Assembly: GCA_028023455.1 (NCBI GenBank)
Contig: JAQFVV010000275.1
Span: forward strand, 1,116,001-1,180,000
DNA: 64,000 nt
Origin: Epiperipatus broadwayi
Lineage: Eukaryota; Onychophora; Udeonychophora; Euonychophora; Peripatidae
Direction of reading: 5' to 3'
In this document: positions 1 to 14,285 of the stretch, in pieces
Layout: every line of letters starts with the position of its first letter
Numbering within the stretch: position 1 is the stretch's first letter
The notes under the pieces: model-generated
Databases searched by the model: none
Told to the model about the DNA's origin: nothing
Seen by the model: only the letters and a program-made list of their open reading frames with translations
Translations under genes and position numbers: made by a program

Positions 1-1659
1 GGAGGAGCTGGAAGATAGTTTAAATAAGTTAAAACTTTTATTTTTATTTTCTCTCACCCTGCTATATAAAGGCGGAAATTGTTTCTAAATAATTTATAAA
101 AGTTATTTTGATTTTCGAAAGAATTCCATCCACCTTCTCCGGCAATTGTTTTTTCCATTAAATGTTTTTAAAAGAGAGAAAAACAATACATTGCCCTTTA
201 GTTTAACTAAAGTCTATATTCATTTTATAATTATCCTAAGAAAGATATTCATATCATAGATGTATGTGGCTATTTAATTTGTTGGTTTATATTTTTAGAA
301 CAGAACCTCACAATTATTATTATACATATTTATACTTAATCAAACCAAATGCTTATTAAATAAATATGTATTAGGGGATGCAGTATATATAAACATCTGT
401 TATTTTTATGTTGTGTAATAGTGGTGTACAGTGTGATCTTCATATGATTATCTATTGAATATTCATCAAATCTATGTGCATAAATTAGTTAAATAACGAT
501 AATTCTTGATTAATCATGCTACAAATAAAATGCTGGTATAATACCCGCATCTAAGTTAATTTAATGTCTTTAAAAAGAGCAGATGTTTATTATTGTATAA
601 TGGATTTTCTAGTGTAGTACCATACAAAATCATATATCTATACGTTAATGTAAATACAGCTTTAATATTTATGGTCGTTAGACCGTATTCCCAATACTGT
701 GTTACTTGGTGATTATATCATGTCTACATTCTTTAATTTCTTTTTTAAATTACTTCATCGAGCCAGCTCATGAATACTGGATATATTAATTGCCTGAAAT
801 AGTGAATCCTGTTAAAGAGGCAGTGAGAAGAAATGGACATTAAGATAGCCAAAGACACTTCGTTCCTGAAACCGGGTCACACTTGGACAAACAGGTTCCT
901 TTCCTAATAATCAGTTAGAAGCAAAGTAACTAGCCATTAATCAAATTGACAATCATAATGAAGATTTTACTATATTTTAGAGACATGCATTTAAATATAT
1001 ACAAAATCACCGAGTACCATGCTGAATCTTACCCTTTTGTTTTATAATTATGCCTGTTGATATATGATTTGTGCATTGCTATGCAAATCTATTGTTAAAG
1101 ATTCATTGGGATTATACACATATATTTTAGTATAAATGAGACTGTGTTTAAGTTAGTCTCCAGTTTCTTTAGCTAATTTAAACATGTTAATTTTACCATG
1201 TTCTCATACCATAGTTCAATTTCTGCACTTCCTCTCTACCTAGTCAAATTCATTAGCAAATCCATCCCTATGATTAATAATGCATATCAAATGTTTTAGT
1301 TTTATTTTTTATTACAAAAATCTAAGTATAATTGAACTTTATGTACATACATGGTTACTTTCTTGTTATTTGTAAATGATTTCATTAAATGAAATATAAA
1401 TAATCTTATGCTAACAATAAACTATAATTTATAATAGCAACAAAGTTATAGATGTTCACTATTGTATATGAGGAAATCTGATCACCACATACTAGGATTT
1501 GTAAGAGTCTTGTCTCTCCCTGACAACCAGGCTGCATTAAGAAAATTAACTCTTGTGAGGTTAAAGGTGTGAGTCACTTAGTTATGATCTAGAAGGATAA
1601 GTGAGGTTTGAACTCCCTTACCTAATGTCTCTGAGTTGGGTTGAAGCAACTATACTTTT
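1..1659. other. AT-rich non-coding DNA
   Basis: No gene or recognisable repeat is visible. The first 180 bases and 780-920 are a little less AT-rich than average, but neither contains a usable reading frame. A weak B-box-like motif (GGTTTGAACTCC, near 1,606) lacks a matching A box. Confidence 0.6.
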
Positions 1660-2062
1660 TGATCATTACAGTATCTTCTATTAATTTGAATAACTAATCA
1701 TGCAATTGTCCTCATATATCAATAATCTGGACAATGTTATTTCATTTTTTTATAATAAATTCTATTCATTTTTTGCTTCCTATATTTATACCTTTGTAGT
1801 GAAGTACATGTATACTTTTTAATCATTTCATCTTTTTTTCTAACTTCACAATGTCCAACAATGTTCCATTCAATAATGAGGAATTTTTTCTTCTAGTTGA
1901 AAGTGGTATGCCAAAAGAAATGGTCATAATCAAATGGCAAACAGGATTTACAATTAAAATATTTTTAGCATTTTCTGCCTTTGTCCACCAATCACTGCCT
2001 TGACTAGTAAATTTAGATTCCTGAAAATATGAGTTAAAATTTAGTTTATCTATCATGATTGT
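1660..2062 (-). mobile_element. RTE/BovB-like LINE fragment, 5' coding part
   Basis: Read on the minus strand, this aligns with the 5' part of the larger RTE remnant at 7,300-10,060. Shared stretches include an AACTCxTATTTCAG-type start, a common segment near the beginning of the endonuclease domain, and further on GATTAGTTATTCAA followed by TTAATAGAAGATAC, where the larger copy has CATTAGTTATTCAA and TTAATGGAAGATAC. A 77-codon frame (1,823-2,056, minus) covers the first part and ends NGTLLDIVKLEKKMK, matching DIIGLCKIRRKGK in the larger copy. Stops and frameshifts follow. It is a truncated remnant covering only the start of the endonuclease region. Both ends are approximate. Confidence 0.6.
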
Positions 2063-4024
2063 AATTACCTATTAAAAACATCATTTTCACACATCTTTGT
2101 CCTGTTTTCAATAAAATTCTATTGATCTTTCAGTTAAAAATTAACAGGAAACAGAAAAAAATCCATATTTTTCATTTTAAACTTAAGAGTTAAATAGCCA
2201 GTAAACTAACCTCACTGGCTTATAAATGTGGGCAAGCAACCCATATGCTTTCTTATCATATAAATAATCACATAGTAACAAAAAGAAAATATGTAATGGA
2301 CATTAGGAATTTGGTCTATTAAATTTCTTTAAAGCTTTAAAAAGAAATCAAATGATCTCTTTTCAATTAACAACAAACTTCTATCTACACACATATATAC
2401 ATAAACTAATAGTGTGCTACAAATAAATATTTTCTTTTCTTTTAAATGCCATAAATTTTATTTCAACATTTTTTAGTGTAATTTTTATTAGATGTATTCC
2501 TTACTTTATTTTAAATTCATTGTTTGACAATCAGAAGTTTTGAAAAATTTCAAAGCTTATAAGAATTATGCTGTTTTATCAATTAGACAAAAGTAATTTA
2601 CTGAGAAATGACCATTTTACAAAGATTCTTCCACTTCTATTTGGATCATCAACTTTTTAGATTATCAGATTACATATTCAGAAAACTCTAGTATGGAATT
2701 GAATCACACATCCTGGATCATGGATTTTTTTATTGTTAAAGTCATCATTGGTCCAGAAACTGAATAACAATGCTTACCTAAATTTTTATCTGCCTTCAGA
2801 TGTATTTCATGAATATAAAGAATTGCCTTCTGCTAGTGTGTTTTTATTAAACATTTATCATGGCTCAATCATCAAAATTCTTAACCCAGAATAATTCAGG
2901 AGAATACTTTAACCAAGAATTTTTCAACTCAGAAAATTTAAAAACAATTCAACAATTAAAATTATGAAAGTGTAATTTTAGAAATCATCTTAAATATTAT
3001 TTTATAAAGTGAAATCACATAGTCAAAAGTCTCAAAGAATTTCAGCCATTAATATCACAGAATAATTTTTAAAAATCACCCTTATTAAATATTATTAATC
3101 AAGTGACATCTATATCCCCAAGATAAGCATGATATATTTTTTATGTTGTTTTGTCTAAATGTTTTTCTTTTGCATGGCTTATTCTATTTTTTTTAAAGAA
3201 ATTTAATCCTTTAATCAGATCAAAAATTATCATATTGATTTCTTTAAATTTAGTAATTTTATATAATTTTTGAAACATAAAATGAAATTAATAATTTGTT
3301 TTTTATTAAGTTTTAAAGTTAATAAGTTTGGAATTTTTACTTAAACATAATCTGATTTTAATTATGTATCAGTGAATAATACTATTATAATAAGTTTTAG
3401 TTTAAAATTAATTTGTTCATTAATAAAACTTGTTTATGTGCAGTTGTTTGTGTTAAGATCACTAGCACTACATTCAGAAAAATTCTAGGTAATATCCCTC
3501 TGGGTATGTTCATTTTTATTATAATTAAGTCAATACAATTATAAAATTACAAAGAAATAGGTCTGAGTGTAGATGTAAGTTTTTGTGTTTTCAATATATC
3601 AAACATTTTTGGAAATAGGATATTGGATTGTATATTTATATCTGTGACCAACATTCATAGATGAGATATCTTTCCTGATTTTTCTGCACACCTCATACTT
3701 TAACATTATACATTTGCTCACATCAACTTTGATAAATTGTAGACAATTTAATATTTTAAATGCTAATCTTAAGATTGAAATCATTTTGAGTAGATGTATG
3801 AAAATTTTTGTAAATCCAAATATATGTAATAATAGATATAGTCAACATAATTATCTACAGACATACTGTACGGTACATTATTTGAGAAAGATTCTCTAAA
3901 TGTTTTAAAATAATATTTTTTTGTAATGTATGATAACTATATCTTAATTTTTATAAAGTTTTGCTTATAATTATCTGTTATATATCCTAACAATAAGATA
4001 TTACTTTAATAAATATATAAAATG
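2063..4024. other. AT-rich non-coding DNA
   Basis: Nothing recognisable. Two overlapping 61-codon frames on opposite strands (3,599-3,784 and 3,714-3,899) have chance-like composition. Confidence 0.6.
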
Positions 4025-4205
4025 TATATACATTCTTCCTTTTTTTAAAAAAAAACTTGTTTATTCAATACTTTACTATAATTTTATTTTTTCATCATAA
4101 CAACATTACAACTACATCCTGTAGTCATTATCAAGTTTCTTTAGACAAAATAAACAAAAACATAAAAATAATAAAATAACAAAAGAAAAAGGAAGAATGT
4201 ATATA
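4025..4205. repeat. MITE-like element with 20-bp terminal inverted repeats
   Basis: The left end TATATACATTCTTCCTTTTT (4,025-4,044) recurs as a perfect inverted copy at the right end (about 4,186-4,205). The 181-bp span has no coding potential. The sub-terminal regions are also loosely complementary (AAACTTGTTTATT on the left, AAATAAACAAAAA on the right). Length and structure suit a Tc1/mariner-type MITE, and a TA duplication could be hidden in the TATATA ends. A chance palindrome of this length with a 140-base spacer is unlikely, but the family is unknown. Confidence 0.5.
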
Positions 4206-7050
4206 ATATATATTTTATTTTTTTATTATGTTGGATCTATAATTTGAAAAGAACAAGAAGAAATGAAAAGTTGTGTATATAATTTTGTTGATATTACTTT
4301 AGTCATTTTACACTCTTAAACAATCCATTTGAATATTATAAATAAAATGCACGGTAAAATTTTACATCAATTTAAATTTAATGTTTTGATATCAACATTA
4401 CAAATCTCTGGAAACTAAGTAGTCATGCTTTAATTTTAATTCACACACAATAAACCTTTTATTATATTTACTGAAAGATATTTTTATTATCAAACACAAA
4501 TAAATCTTTGAAAATATGTATATTACCATATAAATTCTAGATGAAGCATACCATACATGATTCATACATTTGCCTAAATAAAAGACTAGAAAATATTATA
4601 ACTACATAAAGTGTATTATGGTTGTTATTCTAATCACTGGTCAGTGTTTGCATTGATTATACATTATTGTGAATATTTTTATACCTCTGCCAAAGAGATA
4701 TAATTTTAAAATAATTGATTTTGCATACATTATGTGATTCTTATTTAAGATTAATTTTATATTGCATATTAATTGCATTTATATTCTTTTCACATATATT
4801 GCTATCTAAAAAATTATGAACATTAATTTTGTATTGAACACATTTCTATTAAATTAATTTTGAAGTTTTTTTTACTTATGAAATATATGATAAAATAAAA
4901 TTTTTATTTAAAATAAATTTTAAAAGCTATAACAAATGTTATATTTCAATGTAGTTTAGGTTGTGATTCAATGTTTGTGAGGTGGCAATGAAGATTCTTC
5001 GATGGAAATATTGTTACTGATATGGGCAAGTAATATTGAGAAAACTTAAAATAAATAGATACATCTATTGACTTTAAAACAACAACCTATATGTAAGTGT
5101 ATGTTGAAGTCATATCAGAATAAAATTCTGGTAAAATTATTAATAGAAGAAAAAAAAGTCTATTTTCTATATAAGCTGAAACTAATATATGTCCAATAGC
5201 ATTTTAATGATCTATGCATAATACATTTTAAATTATTTTACTGTATATATTTATATGTAAATATTAATAAAAATATTACTCAATATACAAGAGATTAAAC
5301 TTAAAAATAATTTTGATAACAAAGCATACATTGAAACCTTTTTGGTAGTAATTATTCACATTTTTAAATATTTCTTTCATGATAACAGTTCTAATGAGAT
5401 TAGTGTTAGATGCTAATGTGTTTTATCAAATTGCCCACTACAATTATTGTACTAAAACTTATTTTGTTTTTATTATTAAAATAGGCAATGTTTTTGATGA
5501 GGTCAGACCAATTGTTTCCATTACTAAAGCACCAGGCTTTAGTGGAAAGCACAATAATAATATTAATGGTTACAGTTGAATACAGAATAGTTGTGCTTGC
5601 AAAAGGTAATCAATATGTTATTTTTATTTCTTCTATAAAATATTTGTTGTTCAAAATCAAAATGAACATTTTTTGCTTGTGGTGGGTAGTTGCAAGTAGT
5701 TGCCTTTCTTAGGATGCCAAATAGGTCTGGGTAAAATAAAAAAAGATATACTATGATTGAGTGCTTTTGCAGCATAACGCCACTGTTTTTTCAGTGATTA
5801 ATTCTGCATCACATTACATTGCTATTCCCAGATGAGTGCAGATCAACATGGAACTTGAAGAAATAATTGATTCATAGTAGGATTTGCTAATGCTTAATTA
5901 TCTAAAAAAAATTCTATGTTGGTGTAGAAATTCTTAGTTACTTAATTTTTTAAAAAATACAAATTTCCATTTTTTTTTAAAGGATTATTTTGAAAAAATG
6001 ACATTTATATAATCAAAATCATAAGCTAAATATAATAATTAATTATCCAATTGAATTTTCAGACAATGTCATATATGAAAAAATGATACAGAAGCTGCAG
6101 TTTTAAGTCAGTTTTCGAGATTGATTAGTTTTGGCAAAGATATGCAGCATCGAAACTCAGTTTCATTTATAACTTAAGTAGTCTTTTTTCATGACCGCCA
6201 TTATGTATATAAATTCATTTGGACAATTAATTATTATAAACTCAATTTAGAAAGAATAACATATACATATAATGTTTGCAATCATTACATTTCATCTTTA
6301 GATAAATTTAATTGTCTTAATTAAATAGAATACACATTTAATTTGATTTTATGTTTTTAAGTATAACTGGTCTTAATTGCAGAATTAGAGCAGTATCTAC
6401 AAATAAATACAATAAAATTTTTAAATATTAAAAACATTAGATATTGTTGCCGAGGTAACCTTTGAAAATTAATCTGTAAAATTAATAATATTTTAAAAAG
6501 TTTTAATGTTAGATTAAAGCAACAAAATTTTTGAAAGTAATTTTTAATATTTTAAAAGATATAAAGTTAAAATTTAAGCACTTTTATTTAATAGAATCAC
6601 TTGTTCTAAAAATTTAAATAAAAAATGTAAAATAAAAAATATTTTAAATTTTAAATTAGTTTACTTTTATGTAATAACAACAAAGTCCATGAAATTTTAG
6701 AATTTAAATTGTAAATATTTTAATAAAGATTGAAGTTTGATATTAACAATGTGCCTCATAAAAATTGTCATTCATTTTTAAATTTTTATACAAATTTCTC
6801 TCTTAATCTTAGTTTCAAGTGCTATTAGGGATCAAACTTAGAGTTTGTATTTATTTATGCCATATTATAAATCTTATTTATGTAAATTAGATTAAAATAT
6901 ACTCTTTTTTATTTTTATTAATATTTATGCATGTCAAATATAAAAATAAAAGTTTTCATTTTTGTTTCTGATAACATTTTACTTATATTTAATATTTTAT
7001 TTTACATTCCATATTATTTTTTAAAAAGTAATCTTCCTTAAAAGTATTTT
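4206..7050. other. AT-rich non-coding DNA
   Basis: No repeat or gene recognised. Short frames at 5,379-5,775 overlap on both strands and look like chance. Confidence 0.6.
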
Positions 7051-7078
7051 ACACACACACACATATATATATATAATA
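7051..7078. repeat. Compound (AC)n(AT)n microsatellite
   Basis: About six AC units run directly into about eight AT units. Confidence 0.9.
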
Positions 7079-7299
7079 TAACACAATATGTGCAGGTATG
7101 TATAAGCTAAATGAATTATTGTTAACTTGAAATGGGTGGGGGTAATATCATTGTTCTTTTGAACAGAATTTCTTATTACTCCATTTTCTTACCATAGTCG
7201 AATGCTTCTATTTTTTTTCGCTTCAGCTTCTATTTTCTTTTCCACCTCTTTTTATATATATTTTTTTAAAAAATAAACATGTTTTTTTACTTTCAAATA

Positions 7300-10060
7300 T
7301 TTTGTGATTAATATCATTATCATTTTTAATTATTCTTGACCTACTGTAGTATGTAGATTGCTCCAAGTTTAATCCAGTTTTTTTCAATCTCTAATCTCTT
7401 TTTTCAACATTACACAAGCATACCTCTTTATTTCATCCGTCCATCTCACATATGGTCTTTTTCCAGCTCTTTTAAAATTTTTTGTAATCTGGTTTAAATT
7501 TCAATTGTCTATCTATTAACATTTGTTCTAAGAATATGTCCAACAGATTACTTCAGTTTCCTAATTCTTACAATGATGTGAATATCTCTTTGTTCTCTCA
7601 CATATGTATTTTTTTTCAATCCCTTCTTGTTTCTCCAAACATACATTTCTTTATACTTAGCTGTATAATCTAAAATATTTTTATTGCTCTTCTTTAAAGT
7701 GTCCAAATCTCAGATCTATAAGTAAGAATTAGCAAAACACATTTATTAAAAATCTTCCTTTTTAAACACATAGCTATATTTCCTTTTAACATTAAGTTAT
7801 TTCTACCAAAAGTGCTCTATTAAAGTTTAATTCTATGATTAATTTTATGCATTGTATTTACATATGTTTTTATAACCTGATCAAGGTTTTGGTAGTTATT
7901 AATTTCTTCTAATTCATCATTATCAATCTTTATTTTCTTTTCTTTTTTTTTTTTTGAGAGAAAATCCATTGAACATTCACTTTAATCTTTTTTAGTATTT
8001 ATTTTTGGTCCTACTTTCATTTGATAACTCTTGCAATGTTTCCTGAAGTTATGGAGCATTATTTACTAAAAACAAGCATATCATCTGTAAAACCTAGATT
8101 ATTTAAATAATCTTCATTTACTTTTACTATCTTAACTTTCCATTTTAATCCACAAAGTAATTCTTGTAAATCTACTGAAAAAGTTTTGGAGATATTAAAT
8201 CATTCTGTCATACAACTCTTTCAATTTTAATGTCCTTAATATTATTATGTAATGTAATAATTATTTTTATAGTTTGATAAATAATTTTCAGAATATGACA
8301 ATATCCTGGGTTAATATATTGATGATCCAATGCTTTTATTATTGAATCAAACACTTTTTATAATCTACAAATTCAAGACATAATAGCAACTCATATTCAT
8401 TGTTTTTTTATAATTTATCTCAATGCATTGATGTTATCCATTGTAATAAAACAATTTTTAAATTTAAGTTATTCTTTTGGTTTATTACAATCTAAATTTC
8501 ACTGTAGTTGAGTTATAATTATCTTGGTAAACATTTTAAAAGACTGATAGGTCTGTAATTTCTATTATCATCATAATCATCTTTTTTAAATTTAAGTATT
8601 AATACTGCATTCTTCCAATGATCTGGTACATCCTTATCATTTAGAAATTTGTTACATAACTTTACCAACAATTTTTCTATTCCTTCAACTGTTTTTTTGA
8701 AAACAATTCCATCATTTTTAAAGGTTTTCTCTTTTTATAGATTAATTGCATGTCTCACTTTTTCATTTAAAATGTTGGACAGCCAAAAGATGTAGTAATT
8801 GTAGGAAATATTTCTTCTTGTTCTTTATGACGATATGATCTTTATAATTCTTATACAACTCTTCCATACATTTCATAATGTCATCTTTCATTTTAGCAAT
8901 CTAACAAGATGTTGTTTTATAACTTTGAGATTTTATTCTCTTCTACACTTTTTCTTACTAATTCACAAGTATATTTTCTTATATCATTATTTAATTTTTT
9001 TGTACCATTTTCTTTCCTTTATAAATTATTTTATCCCAATAAAAATTTTACTGGTCAATTGCCACTTTTTTGTACTATCTTTGTTCTAGCTCTTAATAGC
9101 ATATCAGTTACTTTCCTTTTGATTTACTAAAATCTGAAACATCTTCAACATCTGTTAATATATTAAAATGATTTGAAAATTCTAATTTAAATTTAATGCA
9201 ATATTTCAGAATGTTAGGAATATCAACTATGAATATTATTATTTTTAATAATTTTTTTTTCTAACTTTTGCATAAACATGTATTTTACATCTCAGAAGCT
9301 TGAAATACATTGTTTTTGCTAATCAAAATATTAATATAATTCTGCTCCATCTTTATTTAAATGCTTTCATGTTCCATTTCCATTTAGCATTTTTTCAACA
9401 AAAGAATTCATAATATAAAGGGTTTTTTCCTTCAATCTCCACAACTCTGTATCCTCTCTGATTCTTATGTCCATAATCAAATTAGCTTCCAGCACTTTCA
9501 TCTTTCAATTGTTTATCAATTCTAGCATTAAATTGTTTTATAATAATTTAAAATGTTGTTTGATCTGATTAAAAGTCTTTTGTAGATTCATATAAAAATC
9601 TTCTACTTCTTCATCAGAGTTAAAACTTGAGTCATAAACAAAATTATCTGCATTTGGTATCTTCCATTAAGTTGAATAACTAATGTTATCACTCTGTTTG
9701 ATTTCTACAGTACTGTCCTTTTACTTTTTATTTATAATAAATCCACTCTGTATTGTGATTTCAATATTTGAGCATTTGTATATCCACTTTTTAAATCAAT
9801 TGTGTTTTTACCTTTTCTTCTAATTTTACAAAGTCCAATAATGTCTCATTTAATATTAAACTTTTTTCCAATTTGCATAATCTTCCATTACTTGAAAGGG
9901 ATCTGCAGTTGTATGGACTTAAATAAAAAGTTATTATTAAATAACAGCATGTCTTCAATCAGAGCATTGTTGGCACCCACTGTTTTTGGACACTGACCTC
10001 TTCCTTGCCTAGTGACTTTACAACTTTCTGAAATAAGAGTTATAATTTAATTTTATTTAT
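7300..10060 (-). mobile_element. RTE/BovB-like LINE, degenerate near-complete ORF
   Basis: On the minus strand this is a broken copy of an RTE-clade ORF (endonuclease followed by reverse transcriptase). Recognisable pieces in order: the start of the endonuclease (DIIGLCKIRRKGKNTIDLKSGYT, about 9,840-9,770), a segment matching the IIQVYAPT region, a GYGHRNQRGYR-like stretch (GHKNQRGYR here), the finger/palm region, a first palm block reading FVDYKK (near 8,360), the catalytic block FTDD (near 8,085), and a C-terminal tail with GKRPYVRW (near 7,455). The remnant is broken by many stops and frameshifts, yet both Asp residues of the FADD-type motif survive (as TDD). The 3' end runs into a GATAATGAT-like tract, typical of RTE tails. 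Compared with the usual single RTE ORF of about 1,000 codons, most of the length is present. The element is dead. Confidence 0.8.
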
Positions 10061-11969
10061 GATAATTACAAATATATATTTAAAAAATTTCATTCACACA
10101 GACATTTGTTCAGCATTCAGAAAAACTCAACAACGAATATTTCAGTTAATAACTATTTGGAAACTGAAAAGAAAAATTATCGTGTTTTGGGGGTCTTAAA
10201 CGCAAAAAAAAAAGCCAATATACTCATCATGCTGGTTGATATCAGTGAGCAGCTTTACATGTTCATCTAGTATATGAATATTTAAATAGTTTAAACAGGC
10301 TTTAGCCTATACTCAAATAATATCAGCTGCAATGACAAGAATGTATGGAGTGGATATAAGCAATTTGATCTATTTAGTTCCTCTAAAGTCTCAAAGAAAA
10401 ATCAAAGAATCTCAAATTATTTAACAGCAAACTACAGCCATGATTTACAATTCTAGACCACTAATATTCATTAATTCCTTATTTGATTTACTTTCAAATT
10501 TGCATTATTTGCATGAACACTGCTCTGAGTAGAAATTTTTTCAACTGGAAGAAATTGTTACTGTAGCAAGCAAATGAATAGATATAATTCATCTACAAAT
10601 TATTAAATTGTAATTCGGTTTAAAAATCATCATTTTTAAAATAAAAATAGAAATATTTTCACCAAGATTTTACAATTGAAAAAAATTCATTCTTCATAAT
10701 CTTATATAATAATTTATGATCATAAAACTCTTTCCAAACAATTCAGATATATTTAGACGCTGGGTATATAAAATATACTTGTATTTAAAAAATTACAAAT
10801 GCATTATTGAATCAGAAAACTTTCTGTTTGTTAATAATAATGTTACTTTAATTTCAAATACATAAGATATTATTGGTAGTGGGTAATACATATTATTTAA
10901 CACATTAAAGCTATAAAAAACTATTATAATCTTTGTACTGAAATAATGTTTAAATAACAGACATATGAAGTCAGGGAATTGCAGTCTCCTGATCAATATT
11001 AAATTAATATACAACCATAGAAAAATGTAAATTCTGTATAATTGGATTTATTGAAAATTACAAACACTCAAATCAAATTTAGTTAATATATTTCTTTAAA
11101 ATGTTATTTTATATTTTAACCTTCATTCCAAATTCAACCTTTAATTCAAGTCATTACCTAGCAACATATAACTTTGAAAACGAAGAAAATAAATATCTTA
11201 TTTTTAAGTGCTTATCATCAAAAAAATTTTTAAAAACTTTTTTTTAATTCAATTCGCATTTGGCTATTTAAAGATAACTAAACTGACTCGGAGTTAACTT
11301 CAAAGAAGCAAGCCGATTATTAAAAATACTTATATTTACTTTTTTTTTTTTGGTGAAACTTTTTTTTATGCTTTTCAAAATCATAATCGTAAAATTATCA
11401 TAAAATTTTCTTAAAGAATTAGTATGACGCATTTGAAGCATCAGAGTCTACCTGAGTATTTTACTGAAATATTTAAACCTTGGCAAGATTTTAGGTTTAA
11501 CAGTCACTATTTAAACAGACAATGTTTTAGAATAAGAATTACACGAAAGATATAAAAATTATTTGACTGAAAAATTGTAATGATGGCATTTTCTGTACAT
11601 TTATTTATATGTTGGGCATTGGACTATTTAAATTTTTTAATTCGATTGTTAAATATTTTTAGAAAAATTCAGACATTATTTATGCCTCTCTAAGTACATT
11701 TATCTGTTTATAATAGCATGAAGGTTAGTATTGAACATAATATTACTCTCTCCTCAGTTTGAACTGGTGAATTTTGGATTAGTGAATCTCAAACTTACGA
11801 TAATACTTTAACTGACTAGGTTATTCTATCAAAATTTTTGACTAAACAATCTAGTTGGTTAGACTATCATCTTATATTCAGTGTACATGAATCTAAAGAT
11901 CCCTGGTTTAATTCTCAAATTAGCTGTGATTTGTCAGATCAGTAATATCTGAATAATAGGTTATAATTT
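10061..11969. other. AT-rich non-coding DNA
   Basis: Nothing recognised. A 73-codon minus frame (10,793-11,014) has chance-like composition. Confidence 0.6.
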
Positions 11970-14285
11970 TCATAAAATTATATTGGGTACTAATATTATG
12001 TGTATAATAGAAGATTTTTATAAGGTTGTACAAAAGGCTTTTGTTCAGAATAAACAACATTTTAAAGTTGTTATGAAAGATCTAAATGCTAGACTTGGTA
12101 AACAAATGAAATATGAAAGTGCTGTAGGTAAATTCAGTTATGGCAATAGAAATAAGAGAGGACATAGACTTGTAGAGTTTGCAAAGAGAAAAAAAACTTT
12201 ATATTATGAATTTTTTTTTAGAGAAAAATATTAAAAAGAAATGGACATGGAAGCATCCAAATGAAGATACAGCAGAATTTTGATTAACAGAATATACATA
12301 TTTTAAGATTGTAATGTTCTAATAAAGGCAACACAGGCAGTGATAATCAATTAATAAGATGTAAGATACATGTAAATGCAAAAGTAGAGAGACAAAAATT
12401 ATTAAGAAAAATAATATTTACTGTTGATATTCCTAATCTTCAGAAACATTCTAATAAATTTAAATTAGAACTTGCAAATCAGTTTCAGGTATTAGTAGAT
12501 CTTGAACATGATTCAGATTTGAATGAAATTTGAAGGAAAAGAACTGATACACTTTTAAAAATTGCAATAAAGATAACTAGTAAAAAAAATAGCAATTGAC
12601 AAATATAATTTATACTGAAACTAGAGAATTTATGAAGAAAAGAAGGAATATGAAATATAAAAATAATGCATTAAAAAAGATTGAATATCTCTAATTTTGT
12701 AAAATAGTGTGAAAAAAAGTTGATAATGATATATGATAGTATAATTGTGAACTAACAAGAAAATCTGTAGGAAAGAATAAGTCTCATGAGTGTAAATCAT
12801 TATTTTGGTATTGGTAATAAACTTATATCTGCAATAAGAAAAAAAGATTGAACTATTACTAAAAAAAAATGGCACCATGAAATGTATAGAAGAATTCTAT
12901 CACAAACGATATAGAAAGAACAAGTACTTCCTATGTCTATTATATTTTCTGAATTTCCCAGGATTTTAAATGAAGAAGTGAGAAATGCAAATAAATTAAT
13001 GAAGAAGAGAAAAGCTCCAGGTAATGATGGAATTATGATCTATATATTAAAAAAAAGCAGGCGAAGAAATAGAAAACATTTTGGAAAAGTTATATACCAA
13101 ATGGCTAAATGATAAAAATATACCAGATGATTGGAAGAATACAGTATTAATATTAATATTTTAAAAATGTAATAAAGAAATTATTAGAAATTACAGACTA
13201 TCAATCTTTTATCAGTTTTATACAAAAAAATTTACCAAGATAATTGCAACTTGTCTACAGAGAACATTGGATTTCAACTAACTAAAAGAACCAGCTGGAT
13301 TTAAAAGTGGTTTTAATACAATAGATTATACCCAAGCATTGAGAGAAGTCATAGAAAGAACTAGGAAAGTTAACATTGATAAGGATGTAAGACAGAGTGA
13401 CAACATATCCCCAAAACTTTTTACAGCAATGCTGCAAAAAGTATTTTGTGGATTAAAATGGAAAACTAACAGAGTAAAAGTAAATGGACATTATTTAAGC
13501 CATTTAGATTTGCAGATTATATAGTTGTTTTTGCAAATAATACTTCAGGGTTCAGGAAATGTTGCAAGAGTTATTGGATGAAAGTAAGAAAATAGGACTA
13601 AAAGTAAATGTTAAAAAAGACCAAAGTAATGTTCAATAGATTTTCTCAAAAGATGAAAATAAAGATTGATTATAATGAGTTAGAAAAAGTTAACAACTAT
13701 AAATACCTTGGTCAGATAATTACTATAGATGGAAACATAAAAAATGAAATTAATCATAGAATTAAACTTGGTTGGTGTGTTTTGATAAAAATAACTTAAT
13801 ATTAAAATGAAATATGATTATGTGTTTGAAAAGGAAGGTTTTTAATAAATGTGTTTTACCAGTTCTTACTTATGGATTTGTGACATGGACACTTAATAGA
13901 AGAGCAATACAGAAATTTTAGATAACTCCAAGAAGTATGGGGAGATGCATGTTAGGAGTAACAAGATGATGTTGAAATTTCAATACATGGGAAAGAAAAA
14001 AAACTAGTGTTACTGACAACTTTGAAAGAATTAAAAGATAGGAGTTGGGCTGAACATTCTTCTAGAAGAGATAATAATGGATAATTGAAGTCTAAAACTG
14101 TATTCTAAGAGATTGTAGAAGACCCAGAAAAAGACCACATATGAAATGGATGGATGAAATAAAAAAAAAGTGCAGGGATGGTGTGAAGAAGAGAGGCTAG
14201 AGATTGGAGAAAAAGGATTAAACTTGGAAAAGTCTTTGTCCTGCAGTGTATTGATAATAGTTGATGATGATTATGAATATGTGTT
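11970..14285 (+). mobile_element. RTE/BovB-like LINE, 5'-truncated and internally deleted
   Basis: The plus strand encodes a degenerate RTE ORF. It starts inside the endonuclease: 11,983-12,234 reads DFYKVVQKAF, then VVMKDLNARLGK (family motif GDFNA, here KDLNA) and GNRNKRGHRLVEFAKRKK. There follow a KWTWKHPNED-like stretch (about 12,243), the MKKRKAPGNDG block (13,000-13,030), and PAGFKSGFNTIDYTQALREVIERTRK (13,290-13,370). The segment that should hold the first catalytic Asp (VDYEKAFDS in relatives) is deleted, and the copy jumps to DKDVRQSDNISPKLFTA (13,378). The FADD catalytic motif is FADY (about 13,506). The tail carries LTYG.VTWTLNRRAIQKF, CRRPRKRPHMKWMDEIKKK and a GATGATGATTATG end. 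It cannot encode an active polymerase. Confidence 0.85.

Noticed and set aside
1555-1640. B-box-like GGTTTGAACTCC suggesting a SINE
   Set aside because: No A box at the expected distance on the plus strand.
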